A stretch of 64,000 bases of DNA, taken from Nephrocerus scutellatus (lineage: Eukaryota; Arthropoda; Insecta; Diptera; Pipunculidae). The translations under genes were made by a program, and so were the position numbers. Positions 1-11,417 of the stretch are shown piece by piece (positions within the stretch are counted from its first letter, which is position 1; each line of letters begins with the position of its first letter). The notes beneath the pieces are model-generated. The model saw only the letters and a list, made by a program, of their open reading frames with translations, was not told where the DNA came from and searched no databases. The stretch lies in NCBI GenBank assembly GCA_947095585.1, contig OX352763.1, positions 119,459,287 to 119,523,286 of the forward strand, given 5' to 3'.

Positions 1-1917
1 TCGCGCGCTTCATTGGGTTATTACCATTTTAATTAAATTTTTTTTAAATATTTTAGCAATTACATGGAATTCTTTTGTTTTTTTTTAGTTCACCTTTGAA
101 CGGAAAATTGTAATCAAATCTCTGATATTTTTGGAAATCACCGTCATTGTTTATACGATGGTATCCGTGTCAGAGTTGCACTCTGATGTGTTTTTGCAAG
201 CAAACATCAAATCATTCTTTACAGACTGTTACATTTGCATTGTGGCATATATGACGAGGATACAGAACAGCAGATAAATAGCTCATCCATGTCGCTCTAC
301 ATCGTGTCAGATAAGTGGAGCACCACAAAACGCTATGCACATATACGAGTACTTTTACATATGCTCCAATAGTATGGTAAACAAAACAGCAGTACCCCAT
401 TAATTTGGCGCCTTTTGCTGAATTCTATTTCTTCTACATATGGGAACTGTGTCGCCATTTTCTTCATCTATAGCATATTATGATATAGTGACGCCCTAGG
501 ATTCTGATTTTTGGAAAAGTGGCAAAAATGTTCCGAAGGATATACGATGCATTATCTCAAGTACATATATTATGTACTCGTATGTTGCGAAATGTGAAGT
601 GATGATCCATTTATCATGTACGTGTAAGTGTTGTTTAATGTGTTCTTATATATTACAATTTAATATATTTATTTACTGTTAACTAGAAAAGCAGCAGTTT
701 TTGTCACATTACCTTTTTGTAATCATTCTGATGTAATTAAGTCTATGAAGGGTATATTAAAACTGAAAGAGTTTATTCAACCAATATTTGTTGAGGAATA
801 AGTAGAGGTTCTGAGCGTAACAAATTAATTAATGAAAGGTTTGATAGATTGATTCTTCAATGGATGTATAACCAGAGCTTGTTGGGTGTTTTTCGCTCGT
901 GTTAGGTGCCCTTAATACAAGTAACTTTAGGTATATAGGCATCCGGTATGGCTTCTTTAGAATTTACCGAAACCTATTGATCAGTGTGCTCTAGTCAATG
1001 ATGTAACATAAATCGTTGTAAGCTTTCATAGAATGCAGAAGTTGCTATGCAAAGTGTAAGGAAAATTGTCGTTTATTGTTTTCAAGAGAAAAGATCCTGG
1101 ACACATTGCCGAAAGCAATATTCTGCAAATCACTTAGATGTTCACAGTGCTCCAGTTTTCATACTGTTTTCTGGTGCAATTGGTAAAAGATATATCAGCA
1201 AGCTCCTTAAAGTTTCCCTTACAATATTGCAAACCAATGTGCGGTTCCCGAGATTAGGCCAAAGTTCTCATATATGTTTTGTAGTATCAAACACAAAACC
1301 ACCCTTTATTGGTTGTAGAAATTACATAGTTCCATGCAGTATGCCTAAAAACTCAGCCCCAGTTGGAAAATTTAACAGATTCACAGGCACGAATACCTAC
1401 TATTCCTGAATCGACTTGGCCTTTTGTTTTCATCGCTTTTGTTTTCAGTCTGCAATTCTTCTCATTCACAGACGACTGTGTGTGGTTGGAAGACTATGTA
1501 CTCATAGAGTAAAAAAGATACGTATTTTCAAGGATCTTGTAACCAAATTCAATAGAGCAAAATCGACACAAAAGAGCAAATGAACAATAACTGTCTAGAT
1601 ACTAGAAGCTGTGGTGGAATATCATATGCAATATGGACAATTCTCAATGGAAAGATATTGCATTGACGAACATACATTTCAATGAGCTTTCCTGGAAAAT
1701 GAGGCGAAAAATAACCAGTAGATGGAACAAAGTAAACTGAAAAAGATGTCATATTAATCTTTTGTTTTAAACGTTGCCATTTCAATTTATTTGTCACTCT
1801 CCTTAACATGTCAATTCTTGGCGCAGACGTTAGAAAACAAGAAGGTGAGCGAAAAAGCCAATTGCGCGACTTCAATTTCGAATCAAAATTCGTGCTACAC
1901 CATCATAACCTTATCAC
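1..1917. other. AT-rich non-coding flank, nothing recognised
   Basis: No transposon motif, RNA gene or tandem repeat was recognised here. A 120-codon open frame at 1047-1409 (+) shows no family motif and its composition is not clearly protein-like, so it is not called. Homopolymer T and A runs are common, as in fly intergenic or intronic DNA. Confidence 0.5.
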
Positions 1918-2028
1918 AGATATAAAGAAAGAAGCCTGGGAGAAGAATCTCGTCCGTGAAATAAAACAGTACAATGAGCAAGGAACGCGCCAGGCGCGGA
2001 AGTTCTACAGAAGACTCCACGGCATGAC
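1918..2028 (+). mobile_element. RTE-A copy 1, upstream segment (linker before RT)
   Basis: This short stretch reads (frame 2) KEAWEKNLVRE followed by RQARKFYRRL, which matches the linker between endonuclease and reverse transcriptase of RTE-A copy 5 at about 57330-57410 on the minus strand. It stops at ATGAC (2024-2028). The same element resumes at 3787 after the same five bases, so this is the left part of RTE-A1, cut off by the LOA insertion. The endonuclease domain and part of the linker are missing upstream. Seen: the match at DNA level to copy 5. Inferred: that it and 3787-5400 were one copy. Confidence 0.65.
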
Positions 2029-3786
2029 ACTATGTATATCCGCATTGAGGCCATTAAGGCTGCTCTGACCCAGTCCTTCCTTACGCAATGGATCATATCC
2101 ATGCTCGGCAGCAGGAATATACATGCCAATCTTGGCAGCTGTAACATTACCAAACGAGTCGACAGAGGCACCCCCCAAGGGGGGGGCTTATGGTAATTAA
2201 CGAAATACTACTAAAACTCAGAGAGGATAGGATGAAGGTAGTTGCATATGCAGATGACGTGGTGATACTCGTATCAGGCCAGTGCATTTCCGTGATCAGT
2301 GAAGTTATGAAAAGGGCCCTGGGTAAAGTCAACTCCTGGGCAACAAGCTGTGGTCTTGGAGTCAACCCCGGGAAGACCGAAATGGTTATGTTTACCACTA
2401 AATCCAAGATACCGGCCTTTATCCTTCCAAAACTCAATGGGAAAAGTCTCAGCCTTACTACCAGTGCCAAATATATCTGAATGTACTTGGATAGGACGCT
2501 TAGCTGAAAGGCTAACAAAGAGAACAGGGCTAAGAAAGCATTCGTGGCCCTCTATGACAGCAGCAAAACCATCGAAAGGATATGAGGTCTTCAACCAAAG
2601 ATATCTCTTTGGCTGTACACAGCTGTTGTATGGCCAATTCTCACCTATGGATCGCTCGTTTGTTGGCCAGCGATGAAGAATAAGTATAACACCACCAAGC
2701 TCAACAGGTTACAGCGATTAGCAGCAGCAGGCATTACAGGAGCTCTACGGTCTTGCCTGACCGAGACCCTTAACACCAGCTTGCACCTATTACCTCCTGA
2801 CATATTTATCAAGTAGGTATGTTGCGACGTGCAGTGCAGTACGACTCAGAGAATCTGGGTGGTTTGCTACTAGACCATACGGGCACTGCAATATACTGCA
2901 GACAGTACCTGAAAGCATGATACCATCATCTACTAATTACTGCATTACCTAAATTTAGCTTCAACTCCTCGTTCAGCGTTGAGTTTCCTACCAGGGGAAA
3001 CTGAAAGGATGGGGCAGTAGCGAGGCAATATGACGCAACAATATTAACTGACGGATGCAAGATGAATGACGGAGTCGGTGCAGGTATCTTCTCGGATGAT
3101 ATAAATCTGTCAATGTCATTAAAACTACCCGATTCGGCTACCATCTTTCAGACAGAGAATCTAGCAATTAGGAAGGCCTGTAGAGCATTAAGGCTGACAA
3201 ACGCACAAACGCACAAATCGGAATTGTTATTGATTTGTGTTGTAGTACAACAGTGCCAAGAAGAATTGGACTCGATCAGTCAATTCCTGGACATCACCAT
3301 AGTATGGGTGCCAGGGCAGAGTAATATAGAGGGTAATGAGAGGGCGGACAAATTGGCTAAGATGGGCGTCACTATGGACACTGGCTCTATGGAGAAGGTT
3401 ATCTGTCCAATAAGCTCAGTCAAGAAACAAATTCCTTCCTATTTTAATACTAAGTCACAGCTCAGATGGAGCAGTCTGTCGAACTGCGCCGTATCGAGAT
3501 CAATATAGCCATCCTGCAGAAAAAAGAAAACCACCGAGTTGTTATCCAGAACCCGGAAGGATACTGCCACAGTTGTGGCTATCAGCGCAGGCAACTGGCC
3601 AGTGGGCAGTCATGCTGCTAGGTTGGATATACCGCACAACAATTTCTGTAGAAGTTGCAAAGATGAAAATGAAAAGGCAACTCTCCTAAAATTCCTCTGC
3701 AGTTGTCCAACCTTAGCAGGGTCAAGACACCGCATTTAAGGTAAACCTCGCAAGCACAGCGTGACCACCACTCTTCCTACCTACCT
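2029..3786 (+). mobile_element. LOA-like non-LTR retrotransposon, 5'-truncated (RT + RNase H + C-terminal Cys motif)
   Basis: The remnant encodes, over several frames, the palm and thumb of a reverse transcriptase, an RNase H domain and a C-terminal zinc-binding tail. RT: GTPQGG around 2170 and the catalytic VAYADDVVIL around 2242-2272, with both aspartates present. Thumb: ILTYGSLVCWPAM around 2637-2675. RNase H: ILTDGCKMNDGVGAG around 3041-3085, a glutamate in FQTENLAIRKA (3149-3181), and WVPGQSNIEGNERADKLAK around 3306-3361. Tail: NFCRSC..E..LL..LCSCPTL up to about 3739. The last bases are CCTACCTACCT, similar to the CCTAA-type tail of the copy ending at 62242. At least four frameshifts separate the pieces. 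An RNase H plus this tail points to the LOA/I/R1 group; LOA is the preferred clade but not proven. It sits inside RTE-A1 with a 5-bp direct repeat, ATGAC. Confidence 0.75.
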
Positions 3787-5400
3787 ATGACGCAATATAC
3801 ACCGCGTTGTACATACTGCAAAGACAAAGACGGTAATCTGTTCGCCGATCTCTAAGGCATCTTTGAGCGATAGGAAGAGCACTTTCATGAATTGCTTAAT
3901 GGCCAACTAACTGAGGAATTTGAGGGTCCACCAATGACCGAAGACCATACTATGGTGCCGCCACCGACCAAGCATAGACGAAGTTATCAAAGCGATAAAT
4001 CGGCTCAGAAACAATAAGGCCCCGGGATCAGATGGGATCCCAGCGGAACTGATTATAATAGGAGACCCCACAATACACCAAGCCACTCATGAAATAATAG
4101 TGCAAGTATGGGAGGAAGGAGACTGGCGAAGAGGCATCCTGGGCCCCATACATAAGAAGGAAGATAACACAAAATGCAGCAATTATCGTGGTATTACGTT
4201 GTTGAGTACCGCGTATAAGATTTTCTCCTCTATCCTTCAAGACAGGATAGCCCCATACGCTAAAGTCATCATTGGTCCATACCAGTGTTGCCTTATACCA
4301 GGCAAATCAACAACTGATCAGATTTTGGAAAAATGTCTAGAGCTTCAAAACTCACTTTACCATCTTTTTATAGACTTTAAAGCCGCCTATGATAGTACAG
4401 CCAGAGTAGAACTTTATAAAGCCATGAGAGAATTCGGCATCCCAAATAAACTGACACTGACCATGACCAATGTAAAAAGCCAAGTAAAAATATCCGGATC
4501 ACTATCAAGCCCATTCAACCTCTATAATGGGCTCCGACAAGGAGATGGACTGCCCTGCGTCCTCTTCAAACTGGCATTGGAGAAAGTGATCCGACTCTGG
4601 CGTAACGGCGAGAGGACTAATCCTCTTTCAGATACTGTCTTACGCAGACGACATCGACATCATTGGTAGAAACCAAAGGGCTGTAAAGAAAGGCTTTCAT
4701 TCAGATCGAGCGAGCGGCACGAAATATGGGGTTCAGGCTGCACATAAATGAGAGCAATACAAAGTACATGTTGGCCACGTCTGCGAGTATAAGATCCAAT
4801 ATTGGTCCCTCAATTAAAATAGTGGAGGATTGAAGTATTCCAATCGCTTAACTATCTCGGGTCAACTGTAGCAGCCGATAACAACACGGAACCAGAAATA
4901 CACACACGGTTGCTTAAAGCCAACAAACCCTACTATAGTCTGTCAAAACTCTTCAAATCCAGGAACTTAAACATAACATCCAAGCTGCTGGTATATAAGA
5001 CAATGGTCATACCAGTACTTACATTGACCTCTTAGCACGCGTTCAAGAGAAAAGTCTTACGGAGAATTGTAAGGAAGGACGATCCCGGAGACTCTATAAT
5101 GATAAGGTTTACGAGCGTTATCATGATGTCGACATCGTAAAGCGCATTAAGCTCGGTAGGCTCCGGTGGGCAGGACACCTAGCTCGCATGAGCGAAGAGG
5201 ATCCTGCTCGGAAAGTCCTTTTCGGTAGGATTTATTGAACATGACAGCGAGGCTGGCCAAGACTACGCTGGAACGATGGCGTAAACTAGGACGTCCAGAG
5301 TTTAGGGATGCCAAATTGGATAACACCAGCTTAATATCGGGACCGGTGGAGAGACTTTCTGCGGGAGCCCGGACCGGCAGCCGGTTGTAGAGCCAAATAT
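3787..5400 (+). mobile_element. RTE-A copy 1, main part (reverse transcriptase remnant)
   Basis: RTE-type retrotransposons encode one protein with an AP endonuclease and a reverse transcriptase and have no RNase H. The best open piece is 4100-4669: WRRGILGPIHKK, then NYRGITLLSTAYKIFSS (fingers), a GKSTTDQI turn, the first catalytic aspartate in FIDFKAAYD, and GLRQGDGLPCVLF. The catalytic YADDIDIIG follows at about 4638-4665 in another frame. The C-terminal part survives as GRLRWAGHLARMSEEDPA (about 5154-5207). The 3' end lies near AGAGCCAAATATTATGAAAA (5391). Short deletions and stops break the frame, for example around 4321-4335 and after 4669. The endonuclease domain is absent. This is one of five RTE-A copies here (others at 8341, 17281, 44036 and 55926). 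Confidence 0.8.
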
Positions 5401-6109
5401 TATGAAAATAAATGTATATTGACCTAATGCTAGTACAAAAATAGCGTTTAAAATATCATTTCGTATTAGCATATTCATCTGTTCATTGCCTTTCCGTTAT
5501 CTTATATAAATTGGTTTTCATATTGGTTTGGTACATCTTTTTTTTTTTTGTTATGAAGACAAAATATCAAATCCCACTTTTACCAAAGATACTTCATCCT
5601 TTGGCAGATGACAAAAATAACAACAATGTACGGGTACGTGAACTTCTTGTCCTTTTAAATCTTCATGGATTTCAATTTTCATTTTGGTTTGATTAGTTTT
5701 GCTTTAGACTTTTTGTGCTAAATGCTTTTTAGAATAGAAAACCTGACCTCCTACTGGTAATAATCAATTTTCTACATTCCGAGGAAGATAATCAAAGTTT
5801 TTTGCTATCAAAGTTAGTCTACGTAGACATCAGCACAAAAAGATTTTAATGATTGCATTGTCAAATATTGTTGGAGCAACAAAATTGTGTTCCTAAAAAC
5901 ATTTATTCAATTATAACGTATTGAATCGTGTTTTCTATATCACATAAAATTTAAAGCTTGACAACACGAGCTTTTTTGGGCTATAAAATAATTGCATGAT
6001 GCTCAATACATGCTCTACATCTACGTGCTTTAAGATATCCACAGATACAGATACAGATACGAAAAAGCATAAAATTGCGGGAAAACATCATTCAAAAAGG
6101 ATTTAAATA
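5401..6109. other. AT-rich interval, nothing recognised
   Basis: No motif, tandem repeat or RNA gene was recognised. A small imperfect GATACA repeat occurs around 6040-6062. Confidence 0.4.
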
Positions 6110-6205
6110 ACGAAAAAAACAACCCATAAAAATTAAAATTTTTCATCTAAATTCTCTAATCGCAGAAATTGATATGGGAGCCCCTCGATCCTGGGCCATT
6201 TTTTT
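6110..6205 (+). repeat. Dispersed repeat G, fragment
   Basis: Contains AACAACCCATAAAAATTAAA, a fragment resembling CATCTAAATTCTC, and GGGAGCCCC. These are the start and core signatures of repeat G seen at 16825 and 44976. The tail is missing. Bases 6206-6430 show nothing recognisable. Confidence 0.55.
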
Positions 6206-6429
6206 TTATTGTAGCAGAAAATCATCGAAACAAACATTTGACATCAGATGTTAAAATTGAAAAAGCTCAGATCATTTTATTCTGAGCACTTAGAGCACGC
6301 TCATACTCTGAGCAAATAAGAAACACGAACATTTATCTTGAGAACTCTTTGACTGCTCTGAACTAATTTATGAAAACGCCAAATGACAAAATATTGTGAA
6401 AACTTGTTGTTCTATCTGTAAGTTGATAT

Positions 6430-6963
6430 CGACAACAAAAAAAACGACATCAATAAAAATACAATTCAGTATATAATAAAAATGTAAGTTGAAGTAAGCA
6501 TAAAACATGTATGTCTCGTTTCATTTGCTGGGTTCATTTGTGCGTGCGCTAAGATTTCTCTCTCTCTCTCTCCACCACCACCAAAACCATGCAGCGCAGC
6601 CGACTGCGCAGCACTCACCGCACACAGTCCATAAAGGGCGACGAATATCTGATGCCAGTACAGATATTTAAAAAAAGTATTGTTTATTGGGTATACACAT
6701 GTGTGTAAAATTTGAAGAAAATCGGGTAATTTTTTTAAAATTTTTGTTTGGGAGCCCCCCGACCCCGCAGCCCGAGGGGCCTCAAATTTAATAGAAAGTG
6801 TTGTCTCCGGAAATACGCATGTGTGCAAAATTTCAATAAAATCGGGCCATGGGAAGTGGGTTAAAAATTGATCGCGAGAATCCACGACAGACGACCGACC
6901 GACGACCGACGACCGACCGACGACCCACGGGCAAGTGAAGTTAATATAGAGAATTTAAAAAAA
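6430..6963 (+). repeat. Dispersed repeat G, copy with doubled core
   Basis: The core motif appears twice: ATGTGTGTAAAATTTGAAG with AAATCGGG near 6698-6726, and GTGTGCAAAATTTCAATAAA with ATCGGGC near 6811-6846, around GGGAGCCCCCCGACCCCGCA. The copy ends with the family tail GTTAATATAGAGAATTTAAA. It also holds a TC run (6558-6570) and a GACC/GACGACC simple repeat (6887-6924). The 139-residue open frame on the minus strand (6466-6885) is a by-product of the repeat. No protein-coding function is evident, so the family is probably non-autonomous. Confidence 0.65.
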
Positions 6964-7610
6964 ATAATTGGATACTACAAGGTATGGGTGATATATGTAT
7001 CACGGTATTTTTCGAATTGTTGCAAATATTGATGTGCAAACGACTATGCTGTCGAATATACTATTATTATATACTTTACTCATACCCGTTCTATACTATA
7101 CTATTATATTATTATACTCGAATACTATTTAGAAATCCCAAAAACAATCAATACGTATCAGTAAATATTGATAGTGTCGCTCGTGTCTTTTCGTCCTGTG
7201 GTTCACAGAGACATTCTAGTCGGCTAGACCGGAAAATAATTAATTTACGTCGGCGGAAGATAATATCCTATCGTGTAAGGTACATCCTGTATTCCGGCAG
7301 TGTGGTAAATGTGTTATTGCGTAAGTGGTTGTAGAATTCGCAACTTGCTGATTGGTTCGACTCTTTATGATTTGTGGTAACGGAATGTTTAAATCGCACA
7401 AGCAACGGAGAATTTAAATTTCAATTTCAAAAACAAATTGTTCATCAATTCATGTAATAATGGATAGTCCTTATCGTCGAACAAGTTCCATTAGTAAAAA
7501 GTGTTCCCTTCAAAGAGACTAATGAGCTTATGATATTATCAAAAATATCAAAGATTAGTTCACAATCTGCAGCTGTACAAAAAGATAATTAATCAATTAC
7601 GATAATAAGC
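6964..7610. other. Unassigned interval, possible decayed sequence
   Basis: A 116-codon open frame at 6984-7334 (+) has no recognised motif; its tyrosine-rich middle comes from a TATTATA-rich stretch. No RNA gene or repeat family was recognised. Confidence 0.3.
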
Positions 7611-7632
7611 TATATATATATATATATATATA
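7611..7632. repeat. (TA)n microsatellite
   Basis: An uninterrupted TA run of about 11 units, flanked by two imperfect copies of AAGCTATA. Confidence 0.95.
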
Positions 7633-7700
7633 AGCTATAATAAGCTGTTATATCAAACAAAAAATACAATGGGAAATTACATCTCCATTTGGGGTTATTG

Positions 7701-7985
7701 TGGGTGCCATGGCTCAGTTGACAAGAGCATGGCTTCTGAGCAGGAGGTTCGTAGTTTGAATCGCAGTAACTCCAAAAGTATTTTTCACGGTGTCCCACCT
7801 CTCTGACAAACGTCCCAGATTAATAACTTGTCAAGGAAAGCTTCTCAATTTGCCGTTCGGATCTGGCCTTAAGGTCCCTTGAAGGTCCCTTCCATTTGTA
7901 TCCAAAAATATACCTGCGAAACACAAATGGTCACGAGAACCTAGGCCTTGGACCGCTATGGTCTATCGCGCCGAATAGTATTATT
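7701..7985 (+). mobile_element. tRNA-derived SINE, copy 1 (full length)
   Basis: The 5' head resembles a tRNA promoter: an A-box-like TGGCTCAGTTGACAAGAG (7712) and a B-box-like GTAGTTTGAATCGC (7751). The body continues through TTAATAACTTGTCAAGG and CTTCTCAATTTGCCGTTCGG to the 3' end TCGCGCCGAATAGTATTAT. The element is bounded by an 11-bp near-perfect direct repeat, TGGGGTTATTG at 7690-7700 and TGGGATTATTG at 7986-7996 (10 of 11), as expected from LINE-driven insertion. Transcription would be by RNA polymerase III from the internal boxes. Three further copies are at 29518, 29893 and 39508. No open frame is expected. Confidence 0.8.
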
Positions 7986-7996
7986 TGGGATTATTG

Positions 7997-8340
7997 AAAT
8001 TAAGGGAACTCTAGTCAAGAAAAATTATTAGTCAATTATTGCAACTCACTAAGGATGCTTTGAAGGGTATTTTTCAAAAAAGCCTTGATCAGAATTGCAA
8101 GTGCCCGCAACTATCTCTGACTGGTGGAAGTGCGATCAAATCTCCACGTGGTGGCCGCCGGTAATATTCCTCCAATGCAGGAAAAGCGAAATGATCGGGC
8201 TAGTCCCTTCAAAGTATGGTTGGCGCGAGGCCAATAACAGCGCCTGTAAATTTTTTTTATTACTGAACCAAAAATCAACCTCGGATACACTGATGAACGA
8301 CCACGGTAACGAAAACGTCTAAACGATTTAAGAATTTCCT
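7997..8340. other. Unassigned interval
   Basis: A 75-codon open frame at 8095-8322 (+) shows no recognisable motif. Nothing else is supported. Confidence 0.35.
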
Positions 8341-9999
8341 AATGGAACGTACGCTCACTGTATAGAGCTCGAGCTGCATAGCAGCTGGCCGATACCCTGT
8401 CTAAATAGAAGGCTGACAAAACAGCAATCCAGGAGATGCAGTTGACGGGGAATGGTGTCTTACAAAAATCAGAATATGACATATATTACAGATGTCAATC
8501 AAGACATCATGTGCTCTGGGTGGTGTTTCTAGTTAGCAAAAGAATGAAACCAACCGATATCGGCTTTAAAGCAATAAATGAACGGTTTTGCACTCTTCGC
8601 GTGCGGGGCAGATTTAAAAAAAGAAGCCTCGGAAACGTTCACGCACCTACAGAGGATTCCTCAGATGATGAAATAAAAGAATTCTTTCAATCATTCGAAC
8701 GGAAACTCCATGCCTGTCCTCAGTATGATGTAAATATCGTTCTGGGCGATATGAATGCCAAAATAGGTAGAGGGCCAGTATTCAGGCTGTACATTAGCAC
8801 CCATAGCTTACACGAGAACACTAATGACAATGGACAACGAGTCATAGAGATGGCAGCACGCAACAATTTGGTAGTTGCGAGTACAAGGTTTGCGCGTAAA
8901 AAATATCCACAAAGCCACCTGGGTATCTCCTGATGGAGCCACTCGCAGCCATATAGACCGCCGCTACAACCAGAAGTTGATGACCGTACGAACGTACCGA
9001 GGTGCCAACGTCGACTCAGACCACTATCTCGTTGGTATGGTGCTTCGAGCGCGGATTGTATCATCACAAAAGACTGCATCCGCGAATCAGATTCGAGTCA
9101 ACACGGCTGCCCTCCGCCCTCCATCTTAGGCAGTAGTCATAGAGATCGGAACGACTGGTTCGACGACGAATGTAAGCAAGCGGCTGAACGTAAGAATGTT
9201 GCGTACCGTGCAATGCAATCTCATAGAACGCCGGCACGCCAAGATGAATATAGTGCGATAGGAAAAGCACTTTCATGAGTTGCTAAATGGCCAGCTAACT
9301 GAGAAATTGGAGGCTCCACCAATGACCGAAGTTAGCAGAGCGATAAATCGACTCAAAAATAATAAGGCCCCAGGATCTGATGGTATCCCAGCGGAGCTGA
9401 TTAAAACAGGAAACATCGCAATACACCAAGCAAGTCATGAAAGAATAGTGCAAGTACGGGAGGAAGAAGCGATGCCAGAAGACTGGCGAAGAGGCATCCT
9501 GTGCCCCATACATAAGAAAGGAGAAATCACAACCTGCAGCAATTATCGTGGTATAACGTTGTTGAGTACCGCGTATATGATTTTCTCCTCTATCCTTCAA
9601 GACAGGATAGCCCCATACGCTAAAGTCATCATTGGTCCATACCAGTGTTGCTTCATCGCAGGCAAATCAACAACTGGACTGGCCTGCGTCCTCTTCAACC
9701 TGGCGTTGGAGATAGTTATTCGAGGCTCTGACGTAACGGCGAGAGGAACAATCCTCTATAAGTCCATTCAGACATCTTGAAGAGATGAGCGAAGAGGATC
9801 CTGCTCGGAAAGTCATTTGCGGTAGAATTTATGAAGCACGACAGCGTAAGGCCGGCCAAGCCTATGCTGTAAGGATGGCGTAGACCAGGACGCCCAGAGT
9901 TTAGGGATGCAAAACGGGATGACATCGCTTAAAAATCGGGACCGGTGGAGAGACTTTTTGCGGGAGGCCAGGAGCGGACCCCGGTTGTAGAGCCAAATA
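8341..9999 (+). mobile_element. RTE-A copy 2, endonuclease present, RT internally deleted
   Basis: The 5' half encodes an AP-type endonuclease. The frame 8436-8933 has HAPTEDSSDDEIKEFF, then the metal-site motif GDMNAKIG (about 8746-8769) and RVIEMAARNNLVVAST. After a frameshift near 8900 the frame 8875-9129 gives ATWVSPDGATRSHID and the catalytic SDHYLVG. The RT (9280-9780) begins with INRLKNNKAPGSDGIPAELI and runs to GKSTT. It then jumps to GLACVLFNLALE, losing the first catalytic aspartate region. A second jump near 9775 loses YADD and the thumb and lands in the 3' region. The 3' end near AGAGCCAAATATGATGACG matches copy 1. A further deletion lies between endonuclease and RT (about 9130-9245). 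It is a dead internal-deletion derivative. Confidence 0.85.
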
Positions 10000-10035
10000 T
10001 GATGACGAATTTCAGAATTTCAACCATCAACAAGC

Positions 10036-10540
10036 TACTTTTTTTTAAAAGCTTTTATTTAACTTAACCCTTTTTTTGTCTGTATTTTCGACCACTTTGA
10101 GACCCTTATTAACCACCTTCCACACGACCTAGAGAGTTGAAATTTTGTGAGTTATATGTAAGTTATATTCCACGTATGACGTGTGTCACGTTTAGCGTGA
10201 GACACGTATGATGGTTTGAAAATGCACCATTTTCTCGTTTTTTTAAGGTATTTTCAACCACCTTTTGCACGACCTAGAGGGCTGAAATTTTGTGAGCGGT
10301 TCAATGCCAAGAGCCCATTTTGATATCCCGCTTTTGACGCGTGTCGCGAGTCGCGTGTGTCGCGTGTGAAGCGTGGAAAAAATAAAATTCTTTGAAATAG
10401 CTCCGACCTCAAAAACAGATATTTTGGCGATTATTACCAAATAATAAACGATTGAGTGGCGTGTATCGATGTATATATAAAAGTTTGCACCCGAAAAACG
10501 AAGTTTTTCTTTACATTTACTTGTTATTTCTCCGTTTTGA
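10036..10540 (+). repeat. Satellite-bearing element S, short copy with two units
   Basis: The left flank is CTTTTATTTAACTTAACCC then GTCTGTATTTTCGACCAC. Two units carry CACGACCTAGAG at 10123 and 10268 (spacing 145), followed by ATGACGTGTGTCACG-type arms. The right flank is ATTCTTTGAAATAGC, CTCAAAAACAGATATTTTGG and ATTACCAAATAATAAACG, ending near CGAAAAACGAAGTTTTTC. The same left and right flanks bracket the copies at 61441-62680 and, reverse-complemented, 59035-60450. This argues that the flanks and the units move or duplicate together. No coding capacity is seen. Confidence 0.7.
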
Positions 10541-11417
10541 GCCTTATACTGCCGTCATTTACAAAAAAAAAAAACAAATTTGCAAGAAAGGCCCATACTG
10601 CATCTCTGCATTCATTCATTCATTCTTCTTTGTCCATACAAAAAAATCTTAAACTTGTTATCCTAATTTCACAAAATCTCCACAGTTTTCTTTAAACTGA
10701 CACTATTAACAAAAAAAATCAACAAAACAATAAATATGGTGCATTGTTAATTAAAATGCCAATCAGTCAAAAGTATTTACGGTTGGTCCTTTTTTTTGAT
10801 GCATTTAAAAATTGAAATAATAGAAAGAACCAAAAATATTAAAATTCTATTATTCGTACTTACACTAACTCGTTCAGAGCAAAAAATATTTTCAACACAA
10901 ACATACGATACAGCAATCATGCCAAACGAATACATTTCCACAAAGAGCTTTTTTGTTCCATCAACTATTATTCCACAAAATAACCATGTGCTGGGGAAAA
11001 ACAAACATTTTTGAATCTTTTGTCAATGTAATAGCAATGAACGAAGCTACAGAAATAATATCCATTGTACACGATGCTTGTTCACTCATGCCTTTGAGAA
11101 ATCTAATATTTCGACAGCGAACCAGATAGCTATGCACACATCGCAAACGTTAACCTACCGTCAAAAATGTTGAAAATACCAAAAGAATCACTTGCATCGC
11201 GTTTTGTTAAAGGAACGTAAGACGAATAAAAACAAACACCGCATACTGCTGGGAATTCCTTTGAGTTCTTTGTGTGCATCGAATGGCAATTATTTATGCC
11301 AGAGAAAATAAAAACAATATTTACTAACAATACCTACATTGGGAAATATTTTTATCAAATTATTTAAAGACAAAAGGGACGACTTTAAACAGGAAAACGA
11401 ACAAAAGAAGCAAATGA
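10541..11417. other. AT-rich interval, nothing recognised
   Basis: Several short open frames overlap on both strands (10777-11330), without motifs. CATTCATTCATTCATTC occurs at about 10609-10625. Confidence 0.4.

Noticed and set aside
1047..1409. 120-codon open frame
   Set aside because: No family motif and no coding context; chance frame cannot be excluded.
6466..6885. 139-codon open frame on the minus strand
   Set aside because: It lies wholly in repeat G, and fragments of the same text recur in other G copies with stops.
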